Part shown: piece after piece, positions 8,688-18,267 of the stretch
Layout of the letters: every line of letters begins with the position of its first letter
Position numbering within the stretch: the stretch's first letter is position 1
Source: Mammaliicoccus vitulinus
Lineage (GTDB): Bacteria > Bacillota > Bacilli > Staphylococcales > Staphylococcaceae
NCBI RefSeq assembly: GCF_029024305.1
Contig: NZ_CP118974.1
Coordinates: 248,001 to 312,000, forward strand
Direction of reading: 5' to 3'
DNA: 64,000 nucleotides
Position numbers and translations under genes: made by a program
The notes under the pieces: model-generated
Databases searched by the model: none
What the model saw: the letters and a program-made list of their open reading frames with translations, nothing else
Told to the model about the DNA's origin: nothing

Positions 8688-9572
8688 TTGGAATTTAAAC
8701 AGTTGAAGTATTTTGTGGAAATCGTTAGAAATGGTGGTATGACACAAGCTGCAGATTATTTGTTTGTAGCGCAATCAACAATAAGTAAAGCTGTTAAAAA
8801 TCTTGAGAATGAATTTGATGTAACACTTTTTGACCGTTCTCAAAAACATATTAAACTGACAGATACGGGAGAAGTATTTTATGATAAAGCAGTAGAATTT
8901 TTAACGTTATTTGATCATTTAACATTAGAACTCAATGATATATTTGAAGTTCAACGAGGACATATCAGATTAGGCTTATCACCGATGATAAAAGTGGATC
9001 TCATTACAGATAGTCTGGAAAATTTTCATAAGAAATACTCGAATGTTACATATGAAGTGACTGAAGGCGGCGGGAAAGCGGTAGAACACTATATCAATAA
9101 AGATGAAGTGGATATTGGTGTAACAACATTACCCGTAGACTCTTCTAAATATAATAGTATGCCTTTGTATAAAGAAGAGTTGTTTTTAGTCGTTTACAAA
9201 TCACATAAGTTCGCTCAAAGAGCACAAGTTGCCATTAGCGAACTGAGAGATGAGGAATTTGTGCTATTTCATGATGATTATTATTTAAGAGATATGATTA
9301 TAGAAAATTGTCGTAAAGAAGGTTTCTATCCAAAAACTGTAGCGAAAATATCACAACTGACTTTTATAAGCAATATGATAGAGAGGGGACTAGGACTTTC
9401 AATAGTCCCTCGAAGCATAGCAGAGCAAATGAGTAATGATGTTAGAATGATTGAACTTAAAGGTGAGAAAATATATTGGCATCTAGGACTCATTTGGAAA
9501 AAAGGCGCATACGTTAACAACGTTACAAATGAATGGATAATATTTTTAAAAGAATCACTAAAAAAGAAATAA
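8688..9572 (+). CDS. cidR: LysR-type regulator CidR
   Basis: 294-residue LysR-type transcriptional regulator. The N-terminal winged helix-turn-helix reads MEFKQLKYFVEIVRNGGMTQ then AADYLFVAQSTISKAVKNLE. The C-terminal co-inducer-binding domain includes ERGLGLSIVPRSIAEQ. The start is TTG at 8688 with AAGAGGTG about 9 nt upstream. Immediately downstream, after a terminator, are cidA and cidB, the same order and orientation as staphylococcal cidR-cidABC, where CidR activates cid transcription in response to acetate or glucose overflow. A perfect ATTCC-AAAAC-GGAAT dyad with T-N11-A spacing at 9671 is a plausible binding site. A pyruvate oxidase gene (cidC) is not present next to cidB. Confidence 0.85.
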   Translation: MEFKQLKYFVEIVRNGGMTQAADYLFVAQSTISKAVKNLENEFDVTLFDRSQKHIKLTDTGEVFYDKAVEFLTLFDHLTLELNDIFEVQRGHIRLGLSPMIKVDLITDSLENFHKKYSNVTYEVTEGGGKAVEHYINKDEVDIGVTTLPVDSSKYNSMPLYKEELFLVVYKSHKFAQRAQVAISELRDEEFVLFHDDYYLRDMIIENCRKEGFYPKTVAKISQLTFISNMIERGLGLSIVPRSIAEQMSNDVRMIELKGEKIYWHLGLIWKKGAYVNNVTNEWIIFLKESLKKK

Positions 9573-9604
9573 GCAGCTTGGGAGATCATTCCCTTTCTTA
9601 TAAT

Positions 9605-9651
9605 AAATCACCCAATCCGTTGGATACATTTTCGGATTGGGTGATTTTTAT
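9605..9651 (+). terminator. Terminator after cidR
   Basis: A 15-bp perfect stem (AAATCACCCAATCCG at 9605-9619, complement at 9633-9647) ends in a T-run. Stem and loop are almost identical to the terminator at 45879, 36 kb away. Confidence 0.93.
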
Positions 9652-9670
9652 ATTTCTGATTTTTTTATGT

Positions 9671-9685
9671 ATTCCAAAACGGAAT
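9671..9685. promoter_or_regulatory. Candidate CidR (LysR) operator upstream of cidA
   Basis: Perfect inverted repeat ATTCC-AAAAC-GGAAT containing T-N11-A, the LysR-box pattern. It lies about 45 bp upstream of a TATAAT at 9731-9736, the usual activator position. Confidence 0.55.
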
Positions 9686-9771
9686 AGTTTATATCGATAA
9701 TATGTATTTTATTAATAGTTCAAATGCCCCTATAATGATGTCTATAACGATTTATAAAAGGTTGTGTTTAA

Positions 9772-10155
9772 ATGATGAAACTATTTATTAAGATACTATT
9801 CCAAGTATCTCTCATATATATGATTACGCAAATTGGAAAATGGCTACAAGAAATACTGCATATACCGATTGCTGGAAGTATTGTTGGCCTCGCATTTCTG
9901 TTTTTCTTGCTATTAACGGGTATTTTGCCTGAGCATTGGATTGAAGTTGGCGCTAATAAATTGATTAATGTTATGATTCTATTTTTTGTACCTTCTATTG
10001 TTGGTGTAATGGATATCGCAGATCAAATTGGACCAAGCTACATCATTATGGTTGTGTTATTGATTATAACGACGAGTTTAGTTGCGCTGTCATCTGGCTA
10101 TGTTTGTGAAAAGATTTTAAATATAAATAAAGCGAATAAGGAGAATGCATCATGA
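9772..10155 (+). CDS. cidA: Holin-like protein CidA
   Basis: 127-residue integral membrane protein of the CidA/LrgA holin-like family, which in staphylococci promotes murein hydrolase activity, cell lysis and biofilm DNA release. There are four hydrophobic segments. Conserved stretches are [44 protein letters not shown] and [12 protein letters not shown]. These match S. aureus CidA more closely than LrgA, by my recollection of both. Two adjacent ATG codons (9772 and 9775) are possible starts behind AAAAGGTTG. The stop overlaps the cidB start in ATGA, indicating translational coupling. Its likely regulator, CidR, is directly upstream. Confidence 0.92.
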   Translation: MMKLFIKILFQVSLIYMITQIGKWLQEILHIPIAGSIVGLAFLFFLLLTGILPEHWIEVGANKLINVMILFFVPSIVGVMDIADQIGPSYIIMVVLLIITTSLVALSSGYVCEKILNINKANKENAS

Positions 10156-10841
10156 TTATAAAAACAATTACAATGATATTGTTAACACTTGGATGTTTTA
10201 TAATCGCTAAGAAATTACAACTTAAATATAACCATCCTATGCTTAATCCTGCGCTCATATCTTCAATCATGATAGTGAGCGTATTGCTTATTCTAGGATT
10301 CAACTATACAGACTATATGACAGGTGGCTCTTGGATACATCAATTTTTAGATTGTTCGGTTGTGAGCTTAGCGTTCCCTTTATATAAATATAGAAAATTA
10401 ATTGTCGCGAACTTTAAAATTATCATTTCTAGCGTATTAACGGGTATTATGGTTAATTTTATTGTGATATATGGCGCACTTTATGTAATGGGCTACCCTA
10501 GTTCGACTATTGTTACCGTATTGCCAAGATCGATGACGGCTGCAGTAGGTATAGAAGTTTCACATCAAATGGGTGGAACAGATACGATAACCGTTATGTT
10601 AATTATTGCTACGGGTTTAATAGGTAGTATTCTAGGTAATTTCTATATAAGTAAAGCTAGGTTTAAAAGTGATTTAGCGAAAGGTTTAACGTATGGGAAT
10701 GCATCCCACGCATTTGGTACAGCGAAAGCATTAGAGACTAACTTGCAAGCAGGCGCGTTTAGCACAATTGGTATGATATTAACTGCAGTGTTAAGCGCAA
10801 TTTTGTTACCTTTTCTTTACTTAATGATGACTTATATTTAA
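10152..10841 (+). CDS. cidB: CidB/LrgB family membrane protein
   Basis: 229-residue polytopic membrane protein of the CidB/LrgB family, the usual partner of CidA in control of murein hydrolases. Signature segments are [51 protein letters not shown] and the invariant [18 protein letters not shown]. Length equals the 229 residues of S. aureus CidB. The ATG overlaps the cidA stop codon by four bases. A terminator follows immediately, so the operon stops at cidB and lacks the cidC pyruvate oxidase found in S. aureus. Confidence 0.93.
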   Translation: MIIKTITMILLTLGCFIIAKKLQLKYNHPMLNPALISSIMIVSVLLILGFNYTDYMTGGSWIHQFLDCSVVSLAFPLYKYRKLIVANFKIIISSVLTGIMVNFIVIYGALYVMGYPSSTIVTVLPRSMTAAVGIEVSHQMGGTDTITVMLIIATGLIGSILGNFYISKARFKSDLAKGLTYGNASHAFGTAKALETNLQAGAFSTIGMILTAVLSAILLPFLYLMMTYI

Positions 10842-10866
10842 ATTGTTAATAATAGTGAATTATAAA

Positions 10867-10906
10867 AGAAGTTATGGTGTAAAATCACTATAACTTCTAA
10901 TTTTTT
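10867..10906 (+). terminator. Terminator after cidB
   Basis: AGAAGTTATGGTG (10867-10879) pairs with CACTATAACTTCT (10886-10898) with one G-T pair, followed by AATTTTTTG. The rest of the 384-bp gap to the BCCT gene is AT-rich and holds a TATAAT at 10964 and the operator-like site at 10993. Confidence 0.85.
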
Positions 10907-10992
10907 GTGAAAAATCATAGAGAAATTCATAATTTTAATATAAATTTTTATTCATTAATTATGTATAATAATACGAAATAAAAGTATGTAAG

Positions 10993-11023
10993 GTTTGTAA
11001 TGTTTGTTAAATAATAACTTAAC
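10993..11023. promoter_or_regulatory. GbsR/CudC-type operator candidate upstream of the BCCT gene
   Basis: A 31-bp stretch matches 27 of 31 positions with the site at 25424-25454 in front of betB, including GTTTGTAA at its left edge and GTTAAATAA then TTAAC at its right. It lies about 24 bp downstream of a TATAAT-like -10 (10964-10969), a road-block position like the one reported for B. subtilis GbsR. Regulation by the CudC at 24714 is inferred. Confidence 0.65.
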
Positions 11024-11225
11024 GCAACCGTTATAGCAATATTTGTAAAGATTTTAAATACTTGTTTATATATATTTATTCATAACAAGCGACATTCTTC
11101 ATTGTATTTAATTTGCATTATTATTGAAAAAACTATAGTGTCTTTATTGTGATTTAAATCATCGTGTTCATTAATAGTGATTATATTGACGATGTACATT
11201 AATCGACAACGAGGAGTGTTCAGAA

Positions 11226-12848
11226 GTGAAGAAACATAAAGTAATGGACTGGTGGACATTTTACGGGACGGTCGCTGTATTGCTTGTAGCAGTTATACCG
11301 ATGATGGTATTCCCAAAAGCTAGTCAAGAAGTTATAACAAGCCTTAATGACATGATCTCAAATTCATTAGGTCCATGGTATTTATTACTTGGCTTGATTG
11401 TATTTGCGTTTGTATTATACATAGCGTTTGGTAAATATGGAAACGTTACTCTAGGCAAAGCGAGTGATAAGCCTGAGTTTAATAATTTTAGTTGGATATC
11501 TATGCTGTTTTGTGCAGGTATAGGTTCCGATATTCTATACTGGGGTGTAATAGAGTGGGCGTTTTACTATCAAGTGCCGCCATATGGTGCGAAAGGTATG
11601 ACAGATGAAGCACTCCAATATGCAACAATGTATGGCATGTTCCATTGGGGACCGATTGCATGGGCTATTTATGTGTTACCTGCATTACCTATTGGATACT
11701 TAGTATTTGTTAAGAAAAAACCGATTTATAAAATCAGCCAAGCTTGTAGACCAATTTTAAAAGGGCAAACTGACAAATTTGCTGGTAAAGTTGTAGATAT
11801 TTTGTTTATTTTTGGTTTGCTTGGTGGTGCAGCAACATCTTTAGCACTCGGTGTACCAATGATTTCAGCAGGTGTTGAACGACTAACAGGACTCGACGGT
11901 GAAAGTATGGTCATGCGAAGTATCATATTAATCATCATCACAGTTATATTTGCATTTAGCTCATATACAGGATTGAAAAAAGGTATACAAAAATTAAGTG
12001 ACATTAATGTTTGGCTAACGTTCTTAATTTTGGGTATCGTACTGATTGTTGGTCCGACAGTATTTATAATGGAAACTACTGTAACTGGATTTGGTAATAT
12101 GCTTAAGAACTTCTTCCAAATGGCAACTTGGTTAGAACCGTTTGGTGGAATTGGAAATAGAAAAGAAACCAATTTCCCACAAGACTGGACGATATTCTAC
12201 TGGTCATGGTGGTTAGTATACGCACCATTTATAGGTCTGTTTATCGCGAGAATTTCAAAAGGGCGTACTTTAAAAGAAGTGATATTAGGAACAATTATAT
12301 ATGGGACTTTAGGTTGCGTATTATTCTTTGGTATTTTCGGAAACTATGCTGTCTTTTTACAAATTTCAGGACAGTTTGATGTTATTCAATTTTTAAACCA
12401 ACATAGTGCAGAAGCAACTATTATAGAAGTAATGCATCAATTACCATTCCCCAAAGTGATGATTGTCTTATTCTTAATCTCAGCATTCTTATATTTAGCT
12501 ACTACATTTGATTCGGGTTCATATATATTAGCTGCAGCAACTCAAAAAGAAGTGATTGATGAACCATTAAAAGCAAATCGCTTATTCTGGGCCTTTGCTT
12601 TATGTTTATTACCATTCTCTTTAATGTTAGTAGGCGGAGAACAAGCATTGGATGTTTTAAAGACTGCTTCTATTTTAGCGAGTGTACCGTTAACAGTTAT
12701 ATTTGTTATGATGATGATCTCATTTATACGAACATTAAATGAAGATCGGATTAAATTAGAAGAACGAGCAGACAGGCTCAAAGAAGTAGAACGACGTTCA
12801 TTAAGAATCGTCCAAGTTCGAGAGAAAAAAGAAGACGATAATTTATAG
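11226..12848 (+). CDS. BCCT family choline/betaine/carnitine transporter
   Basis: 540-residue secondary transporter of the betaine-choline-carnitine family, with about 12 transmembrane segments. The TM3-TM4 region reads FCAGIGSDILYWGVIEWAFYYQ, where BetP-type proteins have a GMGIG motif. The WxxW-rich helix 8 is WTIFYWSWWLVYAPFIGLFI, then ARISKGRTLKE. A charged C-terminal tail of about 40 residues (EDRIKLEERADRLKEVERR) is predicted cytoplasmic and could be osmosensory. The start is GTG at 11226 with GAGGAG 8 nt before it. In S. xylosus the choline transporter cudT sits in the cud operon. Here the gene stands alone but shares a 31-bp upstream motif with betB, so choline is the best substrate guess. 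Confidence 0.9.
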   Translation: MKKHKVMDWWTFYGTVAVLLVAVIPMMVFPKASQEVITSLNDMISNSLGPWYLLLGLIVFAFVLYIAFGKYGNVTLGKASDKPEFNNFSWISMLFCAGIGSDILYWGVIEWAFYYQVPPYGAKGMTDEALQYATMYGMFHWGPIAWAIYVLPALPIGYLVFVKKKPIYKISQACRPILKGQTDKFAGKVVDILFIFGLLGGAATSLALGVPMISAGVERLTGLDGESMVMRSIILIIITVIFAFSSYTGLKKGIQKLSDINVWLTFLILGIVLIVGPTVFIMETTVTGFGNMLKNFFQMATWLEPFGGIGNRKETNFPQDWTIFYWSWWLVYAPFIGLFIARISKGRTLKEVILGTIIYGTLGCVLFFGIFGNYAVFLQISGQFDVIQFLNQHSAEATIIEVMHQLPFPKVMIVLFLISAFLYLATTFDSGSYILAAATQKEVIDEPLKANRLFWAFALCLLPFSLMLVGGEQALDVLKTASILASVPLTVIFVMMMISFIRTLNEDRIKLEERADRLKEVERRSLRIVQVREKKEDDNL

Positions 12849-12860
12849 ATTGTTTAAAAA

Positions 12861-12900
12861 ATGTTCGTAATTTTTGAGAAGAAATTACGGGCATTTTTTT
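12861..12900 (+). terminator. Terminator after the BCCT gene
   Basis: ATGTTCGTAATTT and AAATTACGGGCAT pair, with two G-T type pairs, and end in a T7 run. Confidence 0.82.
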
Positions 12901-12933
12901 ATATTAAATTGACTGAAAATTAAAAAAGAACAG

Positions 12934-12962
12934 TTGACATCATACTGTGTATCGGGTATGCT
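12934..12962 (+). promoter_or_regulatory. Sigma-A promoter of cysH
   Basis: TTGACA (12934-12939), a 17-bp spacer and TATGCT (12957-12962) form a near-consensus promoter. It predicts a leader of roughly 110 nt before cysH. I recognise no riboswitch in the leader. Confidence 0.75.
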
Positions 12963-13080
12963 AAACATCATAATTTATTATTTCTTAGTATTCTTATCTG
13001 TTTAAAATAATTTACTGTAAATCGATGGATTTTTAGACAGAAAAACGAGAGAAATAAGCATAAGGAGGACGTTATATATC

Positions 13081-13812
13081 ATGGCAGAAGTGTTAACTTA
13101 TGAACGTTTTGACACTGATCCTTTTAAAGATATTGATATTGACGATGAAACGAAAGGTGCATATCAAATAATTAAATGGGCATATGAACATTACGGAGAT
13201 TCTATAGTATATTCTTGTAGTTTCGGGGCAGAAGGTATGATTTTGATAGATTTAATATCAAAAGTTAAAAAAGATGCGAAAATCGTATTTTTAGACACAG
13301 ATTTACACTTTCAAGAAACTTACGACTTAATTGATCGTGTTAAAGAAAGATATCCTTCATTGAATATCGAATTAAAAAAACCGGATTTAACATTGGAACA
13401 GCAAGCTGATCAATATGAACCAGCTTTGTGGACGAGTGATCCAAATCAATGTTGTTATATAAGAAAGATTAAACCGTTAGAAGAAGTATTATCTGGTGCG
13501 ACAGCTTGGGTTTCAGGGTTAAGAAGAGAACAATCTCCAAGTAGACAAAATACAGATTTCATTAATAAGGATGAAAGATTTAAAGCTATAAAAGTTTGTC
13601 CTTTAATTTATTGGACTTGGGATGATGTATGGGCTTATATGGAACGTCATGATTTAACTTATAACGAATTGCATGATTCCAATTATCCTAGTATCGGGTG
13701 CATACCTTGTACATCACAAGTTTCGTCTTCAGGGGATTCACGTGAAGGAAGATGGAAGAATTTCAACAAGACTGAATGTGGACTGCATACAGCGAATAGT
13801 AAACCTAAGTAA
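13081..13812 (+). CDS. cysH: Phosphoadenylyl/adenylyl-sulfate reductase CysH
   Basis: 243-residue thioredoxin-dependent reductase that turns (P)APS into sulfite, the first committed reduction in sulfate assimilation. The PP-loop motif SCSFGAEGMILIDL binds the nucleotide. A CC pair in NQCCYIRKIKPL and a CIPC pair in SIGCIPCTSQ are the four [4Fe-4S] ligands, found in APS-using and dual-specificity enzymes and absent from E. coli-type PAPS reductases. The catalytic C-terminal motif is ECGLH. AAGGAGG precedes the ATG. A weak hairpin at 13824 and a palindrome at 13860 separate it from cysJ, so cysH may be partly uncoupled from the downstream operon. Confidence 0.95.
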   Translation: MAEVLTYERFDTDPFKDIDIDDETKGAYQIIKWAYEHYGDSIVYSCSFGAEGMILIDLISKVKKDAKIVFLDTDLHFQETYDLIDRVKERYPSLNIELKKPDLTLEQQADQYEPALWTSDPNQCCYIRKIKPLEEVLSGATAWVSGLRREQSPSRQNTDFINKDERFKAIKVCPLIYWTWDDVWAYMERHDLTYNELHDSNYPSIGCIPCTSQVSSSGDSREGRWKNFNKTECGLHTANSKPK

Positions 13813-13823
13813 ATGATCTAATT

Positions 13824-13848
13824 AAAAGATTTTTATAATCTTTTTTTA
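13824..13848 (+). terminator. Weak intrinsic terminator or attenuator between cysH and cysJ
   Basis: AAAAGATT and AATCTTTT flank a short TTTAT loop, followed by further T residues. The stem is AT-only, so termination is probably partial. Confidence 0.5.
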
Positions 13849-13859
13849 GTATAAAACAT

Positions 13860-13879
13860 ACTATTCCAATAAGAATAGT
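13860..13879. promoter_or_regulatory. Palindromic operator candidate upstream of cysJ (possible CymR box)
   Basis: Perfect inverted repeat ACTATTC-CAATAA-GAATAGT lies about 44 bp before the cysJ start. CymR, the cysteine-metabolism repressor of staphylococci and bacilli, binds TTCC/GGAA-like dyads. Assignment to CymR is inference. Confidence 0.45.
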
Positions 13880-13922
13880 AAAATTGTGTAATTTAAAAAT
13901 TGGACAGGATGAGGTGACATTT

Positions 13923-15743
13923 TTGGAATTAACAGTAACAAACAGCCCATTTAATCAAGAACAGTCAGAAAAATTAAATCAAGTACTTTCAACGCTTACA
14001 AAAGAACAGAAAGTTTGGTTTAGTGGTTATTTAATAGCGGCAGCTGCCCAAAGTAATCAATCAAGCGTGTCAGTTGTTGAACCAACTGTAGCAGTGAGTA
14101 ATGAACCAAAACCAAAAACGAGAGACATTACAATATTGTTTGGTTCTGAAACAGGAAATGCTCAAGGAATAGCTGAAACGTTAGAAAGTAAATTAAAAGA
14201 AAATGAATTTAACGTTAATCTTGCATGTATGGAAGATTTCAAAACGAAAGATTTAAAGAAAGTAGAAGATTTATTTATCGTTACTGCAACTCATGGTGAA
14301 GGTGATCCACCTGATAATGCCATTACTTTCCATGAGTTTTTACATAGTCGTAAGGCACCTAAGTTAAATGACTTAAGATACTCTGTCTTAGCTCTAGGAG
14401 ATGAGTCATATGAATTCTTCTGTCAGACGGGTAAAGATTTTGATAAGAGACTAGAAGAACTAGGAGCAGAGAGATTACATCCTAGAGTTGATTGTGACTT
14501 AGACTTTGATGAACCAGCTGAAAAATGGATGGAAGACATCTTGAATTCAATTGGACAAACATCAGTTCATGAATCTGATGAGCCAGTTAAAATTGATTCA
14601 GAAGATATATCGGCTACTCAAACGTATTCTAGAACTAATCCTTACGAAGCTGAAATACTTGAGAACATTAACTTAAATGGTAGAGGTTCAAATAAAGAAG
14701 TCAGACACATTGAGCTATCTTTAGAAGGTTTCAATGATTCCTTTGAACCGGGAGATTGTATTGGTATATTCCCTAAAAATGATCCGGAAGTAGTATCAGA
14801 ATTAATTGAAACACTCGTTTGGGATCCAGATGAAAGTGTTCCTATTAATGATGCAGGCGATACGTTAAGTCTTCGTGATGCACTTACAAACCATTTTGAA
14901 ATTACAAAACTTACAAAACCAATTGTTACGAAAGCAGCTAATATTTTTGGAAATGGTGTGTTATCCGAAAAAGTTAAAAAAGACAGATGGATATACGGAT
15001 ACGTTGAAGGTAGAGATTTAATTGATTTACTCAATGATTTCCCACCAGAAGATTTACAGCCAGATGCGTTACATCAAATTTTAAGAAAATTACCAGCTCG
15101 AGAATATTCAATTGCGAGTAGTTACCAAGCGACACAAGATGAAGTACATCTTACAATTGGTGCCGTTAGATATCATGCAAATGATAGAGATAGAAAAGGT
15201 GTTTGTTCAGTTCAATTCGCTGAACGATTAGAGCCGGGAGATACAGTACCTATTTACTTGAAAAAGAACCCGAACTTTAAGTTCCCTAAAACAAATGAAA
15301 CACCAGTTATCATGATTGGTCCTGGTACAGGTGTAGCACCATTTAGATCTTATATTCAAGAAAAAGAAGAACTAGAACTTAATAATAAAGCATGGTTATT
15401 CTTTGGAGAACAACATTTTACAACAGACTTTTTATATCAAACAGAATGGCAAGGCTGGTTGAAAGATGGTGTGCTTGATAAATTGAGCGTTGCTTTCTCT
15501 AGAGATTCAGAAGAAAAAGTATACGTACAACATAGAATCGAAGAAAATGGTAAAGAATTTTATCAATGGATTCAAGAAGGCGCTGCTATATACGTTTGTG
15601 GAGATGAAAAGCACATGGCTAAAGATGTGCATCAATCCATTTTGAATGTCATTCAAAAAGAGGGCCATTATAACGAAGAAGAAGCAGAAGAATTTTTAAC
15701 TCAATTGAAAAAAGACAGAAGATATCAAAGAGATATTTATTAA
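13923..15743 (+). CDS. cysJ: Sulfite reductase (NADPH) flavoprotein alpha subunit
   Basis: 606-residue diflavin reductase that passes electrons from NADPH through FAD and FMN to the CysI hemoprotein. The order is an N-terminal flavodoxin domain ([14 protein letters not shown], then [13 protein letters not shown], about residues 65-210), the FAD-binding domain with REYSIASSY, and the NADPH domain with [15 protein letters not shown] and [13 protein letters not shown]. The final residues [10 protein letters not shown] are typical of CysJ. The start is TTG at 13923, because GAGGTG ends 8 nt before it. The longer open frame from 13884 has no ribosome-binding site. It lies 14 bp from cysI and heads the siroheme/sulfate operon. 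Confidence 0.95.
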   Translation: MELTVTNSPFNQEQSEKLNQVLSTLTKEQKVWFSGYLIAAAAQSNQSSVSVVEPTVAVSNEPKPKTRDITILFGSETGNAQGIAETLESKLKENEFNVNLACMEDFKTKDLKKVEDLFIVTATHGEGDPPDNAITFHEFLHSRKAPKLNDLRYSVLALGDESYEFFCQTGKDFDKRLEELGAERLHPRVDCDLDFDEPAEKWMEDILNSIGQTSVHESDEPVKIDSEDISATQTYSRTNPYEAEILENINLNGRGSNKEVRHIELSLEGFNDSFEPGDCIGIFPKNDPEVVSELIETLVWDPDESVPINDAGDTLSLRDALTNHFEITKLTKPIVTKAANIFGNGVLSEKVKKDRWIYGYVEGRDLIDLLNDFPPEDLQPDALHQILRKLPAREYSIASSYQATQDEVHLTIGAVRYHANDRDRKGVCSVQFAERLEPGDTVPIYLKKNPNFKFPKTNETPVIMIGPGTGVAPFRSYIQEKEELELNNKAWLFFGEQHFTTDFLYQTEWQGWLKDGVLDKLSVAFSRDSEEKVYVQHRIEENGKEFYQWIQEGAAIYVCGDEKHMAKDVHQSILNVIQKEGHYNEEEAEEFLTQLKKDRRYQRDIY

Positions 15744-15757
15744 GAGGGGGCATTATT

Positions 15758-17461
15758 GTGAGCACTCAAACTAATTTATCCGAAAAATTAGATGAACTGG
15801 AACACATTAAAAATAGAAGTAATTATTTAAGAGGAACAATTAAAGAAGGTTTAGCAGATGAAATCACTGGCGCAATAGCTGAAGATGATACGAAATTGCT
15901 TAAATTCCACGGAAGCTACATGCAAGATGATAGAGACATCCGTGACGAGCGTCGTAAGCAAAAGCTAGAACCAGCTTATAGCTTCATGATTAGAGTTAGA
16001 GTGCCGGGTGGTACTGCAACAGCTGATCAATGGATTGCAATGGATGATATTTCTACAGAATATGCAAACGACACAATCAAATTAACGACAAGACAAGCAT
16101 TTCAATTCCATGGCATTTTAAAAAGAAACTTAAAGAGTTCTATGCAAAGTATTCATCATGCAGTGATGGATTCACTTGCAGCATGTGGTGATGTAAACAG
16201 AAATGTTATGTGTAACCCGAATCCGTATCAATCAGGCGTTCATAAAGAAGTCGATCAACTTGCAACTGATATTAGTGATCACTTATCTCCACAAACAGGC
16301 GCGTATCATGAAATTTGGTTAGACGACGAAAAAATTATTGATACTAAAGAAGAAGTAGAACCAATGTACGGTAGAACTTATTTACCTAGAAAATTCAAAA
16401 TCGGTATCGCTGTACCACCTTCAAATGATATCGATGTTTACTCACAAGATATTGGACTTATTTCAATTATTGAAGATGGCCAATTAGTTGGGTTCAATGT
16501 CACTGTCGGCGGTGGTATGGGTATGAAACATGGTAATACTAAGACATATCCTCAAGTAGGTAGATTGCTTGGTTACTTCCCTAAAGAAGAAGCAATTGAT
16601 GTTTGTGAAAAGATTTTAACAATTCAAAGAGATCATGGTAATAGAGAGAATAGAGCAAATGCTCGATTCAAATATACAGTTGATCGACTAGGCGTGGATT
16701 GGATTCGTGAAGAGTTGAATTCAAGACTTGGTTGGGAAATTGAAGAGCCAAGACCATTTGAGTTTAAACATAATGGAGATCGTTACGGTTGGACTGAAGG
16801 TAGTGGCAAATGGCACTTTACACTATTTATACAAAATGGGCGTGTGAAAGATACACAAGACTACAAGCTAAAAACAGCTTTAAGAGAAATTGCTGAAATT
16901 CACACTGGAGATTTCCGTTTAACACCTAACCAAAACTTAATTATTGCTAATGTAGACAAAAGTAAAAAGAATGAAATTCAAAAAATTATAGATAAATATA
17001 ATATTACAGACGGCGAACATTATACAGGACTTAGAAGAAATTCAATGGCTTGCGTAGCTTTCCCTACTTGTGGTTTAGCAATGGCTGAATCTGAACGTTA
17101 TTTACCTACACTTATTAATAAAATTGAAGGTCTTTTAGATGAAGCGGGCTTAAACGAAGAAGAAATTACAATTCGTATGACAGGTTGTCCTAACGGATGT
17201 GCGAGACCAGCATTAGCTGAAATTGCATTTATCGGTAAAGCACCAGGTAAATACAACATGTATCTTGGTGGTGGATTCAAAGGAGACCGTCTAAACAAAC
17301 TATATAAAGAAAATATTGGTGAAGATGAAATTTTAGAAAGTTTAAAACCAATTCTTATTCAATATGGTAAAGAAAAAAATGATGGCGAACACTTTGGAGA
17401 CTTTGTTATCCGTAAAGGCATTATTAAAGAAGTGCATTCAGGACAAGACTTTCATAGTTAA
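15758..17461 (+). CDS. cysI: Sulfite reductase hemoprotein beta subunit
   Basis: 567-residue assimilatory sulfite reductase subunit, catalysing six-electron reduction of sulfite to sulfide on a coupled siroheme-[4Fe-4S] centre. The cluster ligands are visible as [16 protein letters not shown] and [11 protein letters not shown], the C-x5-C and C-x3-C motifs. Two ferredoxin/sulfite-reductase half-domains precede each 4Fe-4S/siroheme half, as in the whole family. The start is GTG at 15758 with GAGGGGG upstream. Siroheme synthesis genes follow within 20 bp, which explains the cofactor supply. Confidence 0.96.
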   Translation: MSTQTNLSEKLDELEHIKNRSNYLRGTIKEGLADEITGAIAEDDTKLLKFHGSYMQDDRDIRDERRKQKLEPAYSFMIRVRVPGGTATADQWIAMDDISTEYANDTIKLTTRQAFQFHGILKRNLKSSMQSIHHAVMDSLAACGDVNRNVMCNPNPYQSGVHKEVDQLATDISDHLSPQTGAYHEIWLDDEKIIDTKEEVEPMYGRTYLPRKFKIGIAVPPSNDIDVYSQDIGLISIIEDGQLVGFNVTVGGGMGMKHGNTKTYPQVGRLLGYFPKEEAIDVCEKILTIQRDHGNRENRANARFKYTVDRLGVDWIREELNSRLGWEIEEPRPFEFKHNGDRYGWTEGSGKWHFTLFIQNGRVKDTQDYKLKTALREIAEIHTGDFRLTPNQNLIIANVDKSKKNEIQKIIDKYNITDGEHYTGLRRNSMACVAFPTCGLAMAESERYLPTLINKIEGLLDEAGLNEEEITIRMTGCPNGCARPALAEIAFIGKAPGKYNMYLGGGFKGDRLNKLYKENIGEDEILESLKPILIQYGKEKNDGEHFGDFVIRKGIIKEVHSGQDFHS

Positions 17462-17481
17462 TCAAAAAATGGGGTGAAAGA

Positions 17482-18252
17482 ATGGGCAAAGTATTCTTGG
17501 TTGGTGCTGGACCGGGCGATCCAGATCTAATAACAGTTAAAGGTATTAAAGCAATTAAACAGTCTAACGTCATTCTTTACGATCGACTCGTTAATAAAGC
17601 GTTGCTTGATTATGCGACTGAAGATACAAAAATGATTTACTGCGGAAAAAGCCCTGACAATCACTCATTAACACAAGATGAAATTAATGAGTTACTTGTG
17701 AAATTATCTTTAGAAGGTTATACCGTTACACGACTAAAAGGTGGAGATCCCTTCATATTCGGTCGTGGTGGTGAAGAAGCAGAAACATTAAAAAATCATG
17801 ACATCCAATTTGAAGTTGTTCCAGGTATTACAGCTGGTGTTGCAGCACCAGCTTATGCCGGAATTCCTGTAACTCATAGAGATTACAGTTCGTCAGTTGC
17901 TTTTATTACAGGTGTAATGAAAGATTCGGTTGATGAAGATGAATATTGGAAACATTTAGCTTTAGGTCCTGAAACGCTTTGCATTTATATGGGTGTCAAA
18001 AAGCTGCCAGAAATTAAAAGATTGTTAGTAAAACATGGTAGAAGTTCTGATACACCTGTTGCATTAATACATTGCGGCACATCAAATCATCAAGTAACGG
18101 TTACTGGAACTTTAGATGATATTATAACGAAATCTAAACATATAAAAAATCCTGCAATGATCGTCATAGGAGAAGTTGTAAAACTAAGAGAAAAGATGAG
18201 TTGGTTTGAGGAAGTAGCAGACGAACAACATGTTCCACAACTTATTTATTAA
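17482..18252 (+). CDS. cobA: Uroporphyrinogen-III C-methyltransferase (SUMT)
   Basis: 256-residue SAM-dependent methyltransferase converting uroporphyrinogen III to precorrin-2, the first step of siroheme synthesis. The family signatures are VGAGPGDPDLITVKG at the N-terminus, RLKGGDPFIFGRGGEEAE near residue 85, VVPGITAGVAAPAYAGIPVT and PVALIHCGTSNHQ. It is a stand-alone SUMT without fusion to uroporphyrinogen synthase or to CysG-type domains. The other siroheme steps are encoded by the next two genes. AATGGGGTGAAAG supplies the ribosome-binding site. Confidence 0.95.
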   Translation: MGKVFLVGAGPGDPDLITVKGIKAIKQSNVILYDRLVNKALLDYATEDTKMIYCGKSPDNHSLTQDEINELLVKLSLEGYTVTRLKGGDPFIFGRGGEEAETLKNHDIQFEVVPGITAGVAAPAYAGIPVTHRDYSSSVAFITGVMKDSVDEDEYWKHLALGPETLCIYMGVKKLPEIKRLLVKHGRSSDTPVALIHCGTSNHQVTVTGTLDDIITKSKHIKNPAMIVIGEVVKLREKMSWFEEVADEQHVPQLIY

Positions 18253-18267
18253 TACTGGAGGGATACA

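Noticed and set aside
12963-13080. Riboswitch (SAM or T-box) in the cysH leader
   Set aside because: I found no T-box sequence or S-box core motifs and no strong terminator/antiterminator pair.
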